A stretch of 64,000 bases of DNA. Origin: Whalleya microplaca (lineage: Eukaryota > Ascomycota > Sordariomycetes > Xylariales > Xylariaceae). The position numbers and the translations under genes were made by a program. The stretch lies in NCBI GenBank assembly GCA_022497155.1, contig MU385730.1, forward strand, positions 620,001 through 684,000, given 5' to 3'. The notes below the pieces were generated by a model, which saw only the letters and a list, made by a program, of their open reading frames with translations, did not search any database and was not told where the DNA came from. Below are positions 47,361 to 60,811 of this stretch, in pieces (within the stretch, counting starts at the first letter, position 1; every line of letters starts with the position of its first letter).

Positions 47361-49435
47361 ATGGCTTCGAAACTTCGTCGCTTTTCGCTTAACAAGCCCG
47401 AGAACGAGGCAGGCAAGGCATGGCCTGCCATCGCCGTCGGCGCATTTGTCGCATTCGGAGGAGGTACGTAACTTCTCGTCTTAGTCATACACTTGTGGTC
47501 TATCTACAGAGCCAAAATTCCCCGGTCATATTGATTTGTTTACCACTTTTGCTCTCGAAATATGACCTCTGAGCCCCAAATCTACCCACTCCTTTTCCTA
47601 CCTGTAGAGAGACAATCACTGACTCGTGTTGCCGTAGTGTTGTTCGGGTAGGTCTGGTCGTACGATCTACGACGGTATATTTTTCGCTAACATGGATATT
47701 TCGTAGCTATGACACCGGCACCATCAGTGGCATCATAGCCATGGACTACTGGAAAAATCTCTTCTCGACAGGCTATGTAAACACCCAGGGCCATCTCGAT
47801 GTCTCGCCGTCACAGTCGTCTGCTATTGTGTCGATTCTCTCGGCGGGTACCTTTTTCGGTGCCCTTGGATCACCGGTTCTGGCCGACAATATTGGCCGCC
47901 GACTTGCCCTGGTTGTCTCCTCTTTCGTCTTCATCCTCGGTGTCATCTTCCAGACCGCCGCCACATCTCTACCCCTATTCCTGGCCGGTCGATTCTTCGT
48001 AAGTACATGTAGCCACTGGAATCTCCTATTGCCCCGTCCTGTCATGCCTACCACTCCGTGATTGGCTAAGATGATTGGAAAGGAAAAGTTCGCTGACCCC
48101 AAACTCTATTTAGGCTGGCTTCGGTGTAGGTCTAATCAGTGCGCTGAGTATGTCACCCCAAATCCGATATTTATTATTAGAGTTTGCCTCGCTAATATAT
48201 GCACAGTCCCGTTATACCAAAGCGAGACTGCTCCCAAATGGATCCGCGGTGCTATCGTAGGCGCGTACCAGTTTGCCATCACGATAGGTCTGCTTTTGGC
48301 CGCCATCGTAGACTACGCAACAAAAGACCGGCAGGACACCGGGTCTTACCGCATACCGATCGCGGTTCAGTTTTTATGGGCCATCATCCTTATCGGTGGC
48401 ATGCTGTTCCTGCCCGAGACTCCTAGGTTCCTCATCAGAAAGGGCAACCACGACAAAGCGGCCCGCGCCCTAAGCCGCCTGCGAAGAATAGCCCCCGAGC
48501 ACCCCGCCATTCTGGCCGAGCTGGCGGAGATCCGCGCAAACCACGAGTATGAGCTGAGCATCGGCAAGTCGAGCTACATCGACTGCTTCCGCGGGCCCAT
48601 GCTAAAGCGCCAGCTCACCGGCATGGGGCTGCAGGCGCTGCAGCAGTTGACGGGCATCAACTTCATCTTCTACTACGGCACGCAGTACTTCAAGAACTCG
48701 GGCATCGAGAATCCGTTCACCATCCAGATGATCACGTCGTGCATTAACGTCGGCTCGACAATCCCCGGCCTCTGGGCCGTCGACAAGTTCGGCCGCCGAC
48801 CGCTGCTCTTCTGGGGCGCGGTCGGCATGTGCGTCAGCCAGTTCCTCGTCGCCATGCTCGGGACCCTGACCACGGGCCAAGACGCCTCCGGCAACATCCT
48901 CGTCTACAACGTCGCGGCCCAGAAGGCCGGCATCGCCTTCATCTGCATCTACATCTTCTTCTTCGCCTCCACGTGGGGGCCCCTGGCCTGGGTCGTCACC
49001 GGCGAGATCTACCCCCTGAAGACGCGCGCGAAGAGTTTGTCTATGACCACCGCCACCAACGTGAGTCGCTCCTAGACTTACCAACCCGTTTGAGAAACGA
49101 TACTAATGATACACCAGTGGCTCCTCAACTGGGCCATCGCTTACTCGACGCCTTACCTGGTCGACTATGGTGACGGGTACGCGAACCTGCAGAGCAAGAT
49201 CTTCTTCATCTGGTTCGCGGCCTGCTTCCTGTGCATCTCGTTCGTGTACTTCCTGATCTACGAGACCAAGGGCTGGTCGCTCGAGGAGGTCGACGAGCTG
49301 TACAGCGAGTGCAAGAGCGCGCGCGAGAGCTCGAGCTGGACGCCCAAGGCCACCTTCGCGCAGATGCAGAACGCCGCCCACCAGGGCGAGAAGGAGGGTA
49401 AGGTCTCGCATCACGACGAGCATGTCGAGGCGTAG
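47361..49435 (+). CDS. MFS sugar (hexose-type) transporter
   Basis: This gene encodes a plasma-membrane sugar:proton symporter of the fungal hexose transporter family. Six exons join in frame to 536 residues: 47361-47463, 47638-47647, 47707-47998, 48114-48147, 48207-49060 and 49118-49435. Exon 2 is only 10 nt but is needed to rebuild VLFGYDTGTISG. Signatures are LADNIGRR, RFF/AGFGVGLISAL, PLYQSETAPKWIRG, PETPRFLIRKG, QQLTGINFIFYYG, DKFGRRPLL, GPLAWVVTGEIYPLKTRAK and YETKGWSLEEVDELY. Twelve hydrophobic helices are expected. The C-terminal tail is hydrophilic and ends HHDEHVEA. The actual sugar cannot be inferred. Confidence 0.94.
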
Positions 49436-52011
49436 GGCTTTGTGAATATTTTAAGGGAGTGAGATGTTTGAACTTTGGATGTTTGGCTGGCGGGCGGGCT
49501 CGTTGGAACTTGGAAAATAGATTCCCGGCTGGAATGCGTTCAAGGTGTGTGTTATTTATGTCGTCAGATATACCCTTGTCGGACAAATACAGGAATTCGG
49601 CCTTTGGTCCGTGTTTATATTGAAAAACACATGTCGTTGGGTTTCGCACCCCAGCAGATTAAGCTATATAAAGTTTTGTCTATAATTAAACTACCTGCTT
49701 TCAACTTGCAATAACTGTACTTACAGACACTGAGAATGACTTTACTACAGAACGCCACACCAATCAAGCGGGCGTCTATCGGGGAGGTCGATCTATCTGT
49801 TCATTATTGTATTCATATGAGAAGATGAGAGAGGTTAGACGTACTTAGTGTCTTAGGAGAGAGCTTCTTACAAGGGACTATAGTCTACCAGAGACAATAA
49901 ACCAGGTCCCTCCCTATCCTCAGTAGCAAGTAACTCCAGCCAAAGTCGACTCTAAAGCCTATAGCGAGTTAGCAAGCAACATAAAGAAGCCAATAGGTAG
50001 ACTCGTAGGGTAGGAGGTGCCTGCTGCGCCTAGAAATTCCTTCGGTTGTGAAGGCCCTGTATCGTCTCAATCATAATGAGCAGGAGGCTATTGGAATAGT
50101 TTCGATATAGGTTCGTAAGATGAACGTTGCGCTGCAGACCTGGGTGGGCTCTACAAGTTCCTTTGCGTCTCCACTTGCCGTCTTCGGCGTGTCTTTGGCG
50201 AACCGGCCAATCAAAGGACTTGCGGTGAAATCAATTGGTACATACCTTCTAAACAGCCAGGTAATCTGTCAGATATACTGGAGCATCAGAATAAGTGATA
50301 AGCGTGACTATTACGCTACCATATTTTAGCCTCACTATCATCACCCTCTGTAAGGGTTGACTTGGGAGGGAGGCTAAGTAAAAGGCAAAAGGTGTATTGT
50401 ATTAGGAGTGAATGAGGTCCTAAGCTGTGAGTCTTCGAGATTGATCCATGGAAATCCATGACCACTTAACTCGCACCTCCAACTCAGTAGTCCTGAGCAG
50501 TTGTTAACCTTGGAGTAGTTGGTGTATCTTTCAATAGGATATTGATCATTGTGACATTAATCCGTGTCTCTTACTGTAAAACACGCGCCGGCATCACGTC
50601 AGTCGTATTAAGGCTTACAACAATAATAATAATAACAATAACAATAGCAACAACAACAAGAAGAGCCACTTACTTCGACCTATTGGCCCTGTCGTTAAAT
50701 GTACATGGCTTGACATCCTCGTGATAATATGGGTGGACTTAGAATATTCTGTTGATGGTGTCTCCGTGTATCTGTCAAGATTTGCATGTAATTCCACGGT
50801 TTGTAAATTTTTTTGTATGAACTTCCTAATGGCCCGCCATTGGCAGTGAGCCAGATCTACAGCCCTCCGGTCTCTCTGTTGTAACATTGCATGTAACTTT
50901 TCCAATGAGTGCCATTCAGATTAAAGTAGTAGGTAGCACAGAGGTGGGGAGACGAAAGGTCCCTAGATAATGCGAGATAACCGTTTCTGGCATATGAAGA
51001 ATGTGACATCGCTTTAACGCGTGTCTTGTGAAGGTCATCGACTCGATCAATATAGGAATTCCGAAAGGCGGCGAAGAGGATGGGATCTAGAATGAGAGTC
51101 TCATCTACTCGGAGAGCTGGATGGGGCAAGACCTTATGTGGGATTCGAAATTGTCACATTAATAAAAAAGATAAGAGCAGTTAGAAGTGAGCTGAATCGT
51201 CATTCTCATTCTCTATTTATACAGTCGTTGGCTTATTGATACGCAAACTATATTGTATCGTCACTAGTGTAAGCAATTGTAACGCCGCTGTAAGTCGGTG
51301 GATTAACTTCGTGTATCACGACATTTATTTTATTAACAGAAAAGGTAGTAAACGTGAAACAACGAGCCTTGGATCACGTTGTTTAGGAAACCTGTCTAAC
51401 TAACAATCTACCCGCAGATTAACATGCTTATAAAACACGCTCGTAAAGTGGCAAATCACACCCTCTTTAACTTTAAGCTCTGCCGCAAACTCACAGATAA
51501 GGTATAAAGACTTAAATAATAAACCAAAGTAAATAAAAGCACTTCCCAAATCTCGAAATGTTCACCGCCTATAACAATGTTCGACCGGTTATACTCCGCC
51601 GGTCTTTCCATTTCGGGGATAAGCCGCATGTTCTGACATGCGTTCTACTTCGCTAAACTAGACTTTCAGCTATAGCCAAACCCAATCAACATACCTCCTT
51701 TTAATTAAAACCGTCATGACTGTAGTGTGTAGGTATCTTTTGCAGCCTTGGCGACGTCGGAGGCAAAACATCTGCTGAACGACAATATCTGACATTTGAC
51801 TTATTGTGGATTCAATTCTCTATGGAAAACAATGTATATATATATATACATAGAAATGGCAACTGTCTGTGCCCCGTCAGTTCAGCAGTCCATCGACCTT
51901 CGCACAAACCAGTATCGTGCAAGATATATATATCTCTTTTATTTCCATTTGGTCCTTCCTGCCCCTGCCTTCTGAAGTGCGGCCCAGAGGAAATCTACTT
52001 TGCTTTACGCT
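49436..52011. other. Intergenic region, no gene recognised
   Basis: About 2.6 kb between the sugar transporter and the terpene cyclase. Only short frames without motifs occur. An AAT/AAC-rich microsatellite is present at about 50620-50662. A TA-dinucleotide stretch at about 51834-51849 precedes the cyclase. Confidence 0.45.
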
Positions 52012-53087
52012 ATGGAGCTGGAACTACGGCGCTCCTCAGATGTTGAAGGCGTCCGGGAGCTCGGAGACTTTCTTCGCCCCTTGATCTCATCCTTCGTCTC
52101 GAGCTTGGGTTACGAGAAGGCCCCTACCACGAGCAACGACACATTCTGGACCGCCATAAATCAAAGAATCGCCGAAACAGGCGTTCCATGCCCTAAAGAC
52201 TCTCACTCCTATAGGTGTTTCCAGGTGGGAAGCACTTATTCTCTTGTATGCATCCTAGCCCTAGGTAGCTGTCATATAGCATAATCTGAGCAATAATCAA
52301 CAGGTCTGCTTTCCGAACCACCCGCTTGATATTCAGGTGTACATAGGTATCTATACCTGGCTCGCCATTGTAATGGATGACGAAGTAGCTCGGTCTCTGG
52401 GCGATTTTGAACAGTTCCATGAACGCTTCGCCGCCGGGAAGCCTCAGCCGACTGTTCTGCTTGAGAATTGGGCCGAATTGATGCGCTCTTCATTTGACTA
52501 CTGGGATCCCGTCATCGCTAGCTTTATTGTCACATCGTCTCTTAATTATGTCAATGCCGGTGTCATGGAAGCACGGTCTGAATTCCGACGCTTGACTCCG
52601 ACAAAAGGGGGCCAGAGCTGGCCCTGGTATCTCCGCGACAAGGACGGCGTCGCGGAGGCCTATGCCTACTTCACATTTGCGAAGGCCCTCTGCCCGGATA
52701 TTTCTTGCTTCATAGAAGCGATTCCGGACTTGACCAAGTTCATCGCTCTCACCAATGACATCTTGTCGTAAGCAACTTGATATCGATCAAACATACTCTA
52801 GCTGATATTTGGTCCGCAGGTTCTACAAGGAAGAGAGAGCCGGGGAAGAAAATAACTACATACACAACAGAGCCCGTTACGAGGACAGGGATGTTCGCAG
52901 CGTACTGAAGGACGTCATTGCAGAGGCCCAGGGTACGGTTCATCGTATGCGAGTTGTCGTCGAAGGACGGGAGCCGTATGCAGAAACCTTAAGCAATCAC
53001 GTATTGGGTTATGTTGCGTTTCATAAGCTAAACGATCGCTATGGGCTGTATGAAGTGGGATTAGGCGAGGGCCAGCGACTAGAATGA
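52012..53087 (+). CDS. Trichodiene-synthase-family (TRI5-like) class I terpene cyclase
   Basis: This gene encodes a class I sesquiterpene cyclase-like protein. Three exons (52012-52245, 52304-52767, 52820-53087) join in frame to 321 residues. The start at 52012 begins MELELRRSSD. The Asp-rich metal site is at IYTWLAIVMDDE. The second metal site, NDILSFYKEE, spans the last intron and matches the NSE/DTE motif. Downstream, LGYVAFHKLNDRYGLYEVG resembles the C-terminus of trichodiene synthases. At 321 residues it is shorter than Fusarium TRI5 (about 375). No P450 or other tailoring gene is adjacent, and the right flank is the AT-rich block about 550 bp away. The product is not predictable, and I do not claim trichothecene synthesis. 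Confidence 0.88.
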
Positions 53088-53640
53088 CACAGATTGTGAG
53101 GGGTACGGTCGGTATATTGCTAGTACATGTATTGTTTGTAGAGAGGATCTGAGAGGTGGCTAGTACGTTGGAATCTGGATGCGCTCGCTAGGTACTTTGT
53201 TAATTCCTTTTTATAATAGTGTCTGTTTAAGACATACTCAAAGCTCTGGATTCTGGTCCGTATCAGCATTGCTGTACACTGTAGCGAGGAGGCCCTTGGT
53301 TCGTCTATCTCTGGTGGGAACGTATGTTAGTTCTCTAAGAAGTTGTTATTCTAGAGAAGACTACATATACATAATGTACCTGGCGGATCACGGGGATATG
53401 TGGCTGATACTTCAGGTGGCTGGGACACCCTACAAGCTGTGGCTTATGTATATAGGAGGCTCTCCTTCCTTCTCTAGATTCTACTTAGTGATGATACTGA
53501 AGTAAGGGATCAAGATGTTGATTGGAGGCGGAAAAGAAGTTGTATTAGAGGTGGAGAGTATGCCCCAGCTAGCTAAGAAAATTACGTATTTAACCATAAG
53601 GTTACGTGCCCAGCCCATATACGGCTAAACTTCCCGAGCA
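53088..53640. other. Spacer between the terpene cyclase and the AT-rich block
   Basis: No gene is recognised. Base composition remains normal up to about 53650, then drops abruptly. Confidence 0.5.
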
Positions 53641-54189
53641 GCTCCCCAGGAGCGCGAGAGAAAAAATCTTAGATTTTAAGCTTTATTTTTTTTATAATTT
53701 CTAAAGCAGATATATAAATTAAAGTTCTTTTAAAAATAAACTTTTAATAGTTATTAGCGAATTTATTTTACTTTTAGTATTAAATATAAGGTTAGTTAAT
53801 ATAATCGTTTAAACCAAAAGTGCTAAAAATAAGTGCGTTAAGTTAATTTTTTAGATCTCGTTTTTTTTATTATATTTTAGTGATTTAAAATTATAGTTTA
53901 CTTATATAAATATAAGTAGTTTAATATTTATTTTAATACTAATTTCGGGCTACTTAAATAGTCGTTAATTTTATTTAGTAGTAAATTATAACATTTTAGG
54001 ATAAGAAATTAATATTAAGTCTTTATTTTTATATATTTCTAATAGTTAACTGTTAAGTTTTTTCTAATTACGCTAATAAATCTCGCCTAAATTAAAATTC
54101 TCGAATTTTCGATATAGTAATATTTTTTTCTGCCTTTTTTAGCTAGTTCTATAAAATAGCAATAATATAAGTTTGAGCTAGTCTGTTAT

Positions 54190-54900
54190 CCTTAAGGGCG
54201 GTAATTTTATCATTCTTTGTTTTTAGTTTCTTAATTAAGGCAATAATATTAAAAGGAAAAGGAGATTTTAGGGATAAGATTTTACTATTTTTTGCCTTTA
54301 GTTTTTCGGTTAAAATAATAATTTCCCTTACTTTTATTTTTAGCTTCTTAATTTTATTGTTTTTTGTTTTTAGTTTTCCGTTTAAAACAATAACTTTATT
54401 TGTTTTTACCTTTAATTTTTTAATCTTTTCGTTTTTTGTTTTTAGTTTCTTATTTAAAACTATAACTTTATTTACTTTTATTTTTAGTTTTTTAATTTTT
54501 TTATCTTTTGTTTTTAGTTTTTTACTTAAAGCAATAATTTTATTATCTCTTGCCTTTAGCTTTTTAGTTAAAACAATAATGTTAGGAAAAAAAAAAGCTT
54601 TTAGAGATAAAATTTTATTATTTTTTGTTTTTAGTTTCTTATTTAATGTAATAACTTTATTATTTTTTATTTTTATATTTTTAATTTTATTGTTTTTTAT
54701 TTTTAGGTTTTTGTTTAAAGTAATAACTTTATTATTTCTTGCTTTTAATTTCTCGGCTAAAATAATAATTTTATTATCTTTTGCCTTTAGCCTATCGGCT
54801 AAAGTAATAACTTTATTATCTTTCGCTTTTAGCTTTTTAATTAAGGTAATAATATTATTAGAAAGAAATTTATTTAGGAATAAAATCTTAATATCCTTTT
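54190..54900 (-). repeat. 42-bp tandem repeat encoding 14-residue coiled-coil units on the minus strand
   Basis: Imperfect units about 42 bp long repeat across this stretch. Read on the minus strand they give two-heptad peptides such as VITLADRLKAKDNK and IIILAEKLKARNNK, with Leu/Ile at heptad spacing and charged residues between. This looks like the remains of a long coiled-coil protein, probably part of a decayed transposon ORF. The opposite strand reads as an artificial Phe-rich frame. Confidence 0.65.
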
Positions 54901-57900
54901 TTTTAATTAGTTATTTAAAGTAATAATATTAAAAGGTACAGAGGTTTTTAAGGTAGAAATTTTATTATTTTTTACTTTTAGTTTATTATTTAAGGCAATA
55001 ATATTAGGAAATGCGGAAATTTTTAAAATAGAAATCTTAATATCTTTTATATCCGATTAACTTTTCAGATTATTTATTTGAATATTTTTTATACCGATTT
55101 TCTTTTTTAATATTTTAATCGCTTTTTTTCCGTCTGGGTTTAAAAGTAAGTTTAAATTTTTTTGTCGTTCTTTTTATAAGTTGCCGATAAAGATAGCAAT
55201 TTTTATATCTTTTTTTTATAGGTAGTTTTAGCTTTTGTTTTTAAAGTTAATAAGTTTACTTTTTTTTAGGTAAATTATTTTCCCAGGTTTTTGATTCGAT
55301 TTTTTAGTTTGTCGATATTTTATTTGCGTTTTTTTTTTAATGGTTAATTATCTAAATTACTCGCGTTAGTGTTATTTTAAAAATATTAGCTTACGGCTTT
55401 ATTTCTAAAAGTATTACCTAGTTATATTTTATAATCTTTTTATTATTTTAAGTCTATTATAATCTTTAGCTTTCGCTTAATAGAGGCGCTTAATCGAGAA
55501 TAGGGAATTAAGATTCCGGTTAGGGTTATAAATTGCTATAAAATTAAACCACTATTAGTTAGAGATTAAAAAAAGATGTTTTAATTTTTATAATATTTTA
55601 TATTTTTGTTAAAAAATTGTCTAACTATAAATACATTTTTTATTGCTATATATCTAAAGGCTTTAAAATTTGCGAAAGTAAGTTTATTTAAATTTTAATT
55701 AGTTTATATACTTATATATAGCCGGCTCTTAAAAAAAAAGGCTTGAGAATTAAAACGTTCTATTTTTTTTATAATTTTTTTCGATAAAACGTTAGAAATG
55801 TTTTTGCGGATAAGAGATTTTGTTATAATTTGTTACTCGAAAATTTTATCGCCCGTTATTTTTATATTTATCGGTAGTTTAACGAACGCTATATTAAAAG
55901 ATCTTATTTTAGATTCTAGCTATCATTATTATTAATAATTTATTATTTATCCGATCCGGGTATAAGGGTATATTATAACTGGTATTTTAAAAACTTCGCC
56001 TAAAAACGCGCTTCCTATTATTAAAGCTTTTCCCTTAAAAGCTTTAGCTTAGATAAATATATACAGTAATTTTTAAGTTTCTTTAAAATAAGGTAAAACT
56101 TTAAAGCCGTTTGTATTAGCATTTTTAAATATTTTATAGCTTTTTTTAGCTGCCTTTATAATAAAGCTCCTATTCTTTAATTTAAAGTATCGATAAATTA
56201 ATTTTTTAGCTTATTAAATTATATTATTTTCCTATTGTTTGTTTTTTTTCTTAGTAGTAATAATGCTTTTAACTTTTATAAAAAAGAGGTTTAAATTGTC
56301 TTTTCTTTTTTGCGATATTTGTAATATTGCGGGAATTACGATTTTAGCTTTTATTTATTCTTTAGTTTTAATTTTTTCAGCCGTTATTATCGGAATGTTA
56401 TTTTATAAGTCTGTTATAATAATAAAAAGTTTGTTTTTACGGGTAAAAATATAAAGTAATTTAATAGTAAGGTATATATAGTAAAAGTTAGCTAATTAAG
56501 CTATTAATTATATATAGTTTTAACTGAAAAATAAATGATATTGCCTCCTAATTAAGTTAGTATTATAATATACGGAATATAGTAATAAGGTAATTTATTT
56601 AAATAAGAATATAAGTCGTAATATTTTAATATTTATTAGTAGATAATATATATTATTTATAGTTTAAAAAAACGTAATAGTTTAAAACTTTAATTAATAA
56701 TAAATATATTATAAATATAAATATATAAGATAAATATATATAATTAAAAACCTGTAAATTAAAATAATAAAGAATAAATAATTCGGAATAAAGGGTATAA
56801 AAAGTAGTGGAACCGGCCTTATATTAATATCGGTGCTAAAATATATAGCTTTTTTTAAAGTTTATTTTTTTTTATACCTGCTTTAAGTTAATACGCGTTT
56901 ACCCTAACTAAGGATGCTCTTGCCTTATATATTATAATGTTTATTCTTTAGTTAATATATATATTTAAAAAGAATATTAAAATTAAGGTATAATCGGGTT
57001 GCAAACGGTTAAATCTAAAGTGCGGCTTAGGTTAATAAATATATAATTTTTATTTATATTTATAGTTTTATTTAATAATTACCCTAAATCCCCTAGCGTA
57101 ATAAGCCTATAATACTTAACTGTTCTGTCTAGAAAATTTTGTAAAAAAGGTTTTAGATTATTTACGTAGACTTTTTATTAATTTCTGCGGGTGCTCGGGT
57201 TAATAATCCAGACTAATATATCTGATATAACCTAGTTAATTTTCTAAAAACCTTGCTAAATTAAAGCTAACTTTCCCCTAGCTTTATTATTGTTTAAATC
57301 GGTTAATAGTTTATTATATTTAAACTATCGAATAAGTCGATTTTTATCGCGTACGTATTTTTATACTTAAGATTTTTTAAAATATAAATGAGAAATTTCC
57401 TAACTTAAATTTTTAAATTCCCGTTTTATTAAATAAGTTCTTATAGTTTCTTTAAATTTTTTATGTTAGTTGTTTAGGCGTATCGCTTATATAGGTTCTT
57501 TAGTTAAAACTAGCGGATAATTAATATTGAAAAGATTAGTAATTAGTTTAAATTATTAATTTAATATAATTTATATAAGAGACAAGTTATAGTTTTTTAT
57601 CTTTCGATAGTTAATTTTTTTAATTATAGTATTAATTTATTTCTCCTAAAAGTATAGTTTTTTATATCTAATTAAAAAGGCTTATTTCTTTAATTATTTA
57701 GTTAATAATCTAACCAGTTTTTTAATTATACCGAACGACCATCCGGAATATATTAGTTTATATGTTATTTTCGCTCCTCGATTTTTAAAATACGTATTTA
57801 CTACTTTATAAATAAATAGCTTCCTATTATTTAAATAAATTTAATAAAATATTCCTAAAATTGATTTTATAGTTTATTAATTTTAAATAACGTAATTAAA

Positions 57901-60811
57901 GTTTGCGGTTAAGCTGGGGAACTTAAATAAAAATCTCAAAAAGTAATTTATAATTAGCAAAATATATTAATATCTTTTGTTTTTAATAGGTTTAATAAAG
58001 CTAATATAGTTTATTTTAATCAGGTCTTAAGGTTATATAATAATAATTCTCCGAGAATTAACTATAGATAGTAATTTATTGCCTATTTTTATATAGGTAT
58101 AATATTAATAGAAATAAGTTATAGTATTGCTATATCGAAAGGGCTATTAAAATCTCCCGATTAAGTTTTTTAAAGTAACTATTATTATATAATACCTATA
58201 ACTATTATATACTTATGCTAAAGTTATGTAAGTTTTAGATTTTAATAAGTATTTTACTAACTATTTATTTTTCTCTAGGTGATATAAGGTTTTGCCTACT
58301 AACCGGAATTTGGTTATATTCCTAATAATATTTTATTATTAATTTTTAGTTAGATAATTAATAGAAGCTGATTTTAATATTAAAAATCTTACTATATTTT
58401 TATATTATTTAATTTTTATATATAATTTATTTAGTATTTTTAAATGCCGATTAGTATCGAGAGAAATTTTAGATAAAAAAGTGTTATTTATTATAGAAGT
58501 TATTATAAAAGGGAGAGTAATCCTTTCTGCATTTTAAAGATATATAGATAGTAAGTAGCTAAGTTAAAGTTTAGTTATATTAGATAATATAAATAGCAAT
58601 TTTTCCGAATTAAATTTTTTTATAAATTAGTAGATATTTCCGGTTAGTCGGGAGAATCCGTTAGTAATTTAAATTATTTTAAATATATTTAGCCGATATT
58701 AAATTATAAATTAATATTTTCCTAGCTGTTTTAATTAGATAGCTACTTATTTTTTAGTTTCGGATTTATACCTAAAGATTTTTAATAGGTTTAAGTAATT
58801 AGTATATAATATAATTAGAAATAGAGATTTAATTATTATTTACCGACATTTAGCCAGGGATTTTATAATATCCAGAGCTTTTTTTTTTCTAATAGAATAC
58901 TGTATTTTAATATTTAAAAATTTGAATGCTATAAATAGCATTACTTGTATAAACGATATAATAGTATTTATAATAGGGGTACTTATTAAATAGTTAGAAA
59001 ATTAAAATAGAATTTTATTTGCACTAATTAATAAAGCATTAGCTGCTAAATGAAATTATAAGTTAGGGTCGGGATTTTTAATTAATTATATTTAGATTTC
59101 TTAATAGATAGTTTAAAAAGCGTCTTTTTATTCTTTTTTCTAGCAAAAGGGTTTCTATTATATCTTAATTTATATAAAGGGTTTTTTTTATAAGGTTGTT
59201 TTATTTACTAGCTTTAGATAGGCTATCTTTAAAAAGTAAATCATATTTATTTTACCGGGAAAAAATATTTTAAGATATAATAATAGATATAAAAACTTTT
59301 TTAATTTTTTAATATTACGCGGATAGTTTTCCGGGAAAGCTTATTTAATAAATCGATTTTTATATTTAATCGAGGGTTATATTTTTTTTATATTTAGTTT
59401 AAAGCCTAGACTTTATATTAAATCTGCGAATAGAATAGTTTTTTTGGGAGATAACCCGATAGGAATAAAAGCAATTTGAAGAAAATATTAAAAATATAAA
59501 AAGTTAAATATATTTTTAAAAGTAGCTGCTAATATATTATAGTTATCGATAAAAATATTAAATAATATCCTTTATTTAAGGTAATACTTTAATAGTATAG
59601 GTAACGTAAGCTTAGAAGTTCCGTTAGCTAAAGGCCACTCCTTAAACCTAATGTTTTTTAAAGTATAATAGATATAAGGCGATCCCGTTATTCCTTACGG
59701 TATTTTTCTGTTAATTTATTATTTATTTGGAGTAATAAATGTTATTTTATATTAATTTTTCGCACTAGTAGGTATTATTTAGTAACCGTAAGCGGCATTT
59801 CCTTAAAAAAAAATGTTATATATCCTTTAAATTAATGTATAAAAAACTTTATTTCGATTATATATAAACTATTAAGGTTTTATAGTAATAAAGTTTATAA
59901 AATAATAATTTATAACTATTTTTAATTTTTTGTTTTTTTTTATTGGGAATTAAATATAAATTTTTTATTTTAAAATGTTTAGATAAATTAGTCCGGCATA
60001 CTTTATTTATAGGAAGATTTTGCTAGTAAAAATACGTTTATTAGGTATATATTTCGGTTATTTTAGTTTAAAGAGCTAAGCTTATAAGTCTATTATAATA
60101 ATATATTTAATTAGATTTGTCGGTTTAATATTATTAAATATAGTAACGAAATAATTACGCCATATATATGCTAGTTATTTAATTAATATAATTTGTTTTA
60201 AACTTTTTATTTTATTGTTAATTTGTAATTTAGATTTCTTAAATTAATTATCCACTATTAGTTAAGGATTCTAGCTTAAGTCTTACTAGCTTAAATAATA
60301 AGTTATTTATGGTTGCCTAATATATCTTTAATTAATAAGGGTTATTATAAATATAATTAATAATAAAAATAATCTATTTATAAATATAAAAATTTGTTTA
60401 ATAAAAAATTTGCGATAATATAAGGTGGCTAAATTTCTAAGAATCTTTTTAGAATATTTTAAGCTACCGGTATCGAAATCTTTTCTAAAAGATTTATTAT
60501 ATTTAATAGTTTTTAATGCCAGTTAAATATTATTTTAGTTATTTAGTGTAACTATAGTTTCTTTTTTATTATTATATATAAATATAAAATAAGTTAGGGA
60601 ATTAAAAAATAAATCGGTAATAATACGCGCCTAATAAGTAAAGTGTGCTTTATTAAACGAATTATATTTTCTATAGAGTTTAATATAAGGTATAAAGAGA
60701 AAGTAATTTAAATTTCCGCTTAGTTTTATAAGAATTTCAGATATATTAGCAAAAAATTTTAGTATATATAATCGTAATCCTTTTATACCGATAGGTATAT
60801 TAAAAAGGGGA

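Noticed and set aside
54357..54923. 188-codon plus-strand frame reading as a Phe-rich membrane protein
   Set aside because: It is the antisense of the 42-bp coiled-coil repeat and is a by-product of extreme AT content. Repetitive FVFSF-type sequence is not a real membrane family.
56239..56454. 71-codon hydrophobic plus-strand frame in the AT-rich block
   Set aside because: Its hydrophobicity follows from T-rich codons. No start context, splice signal or family motif supports it.
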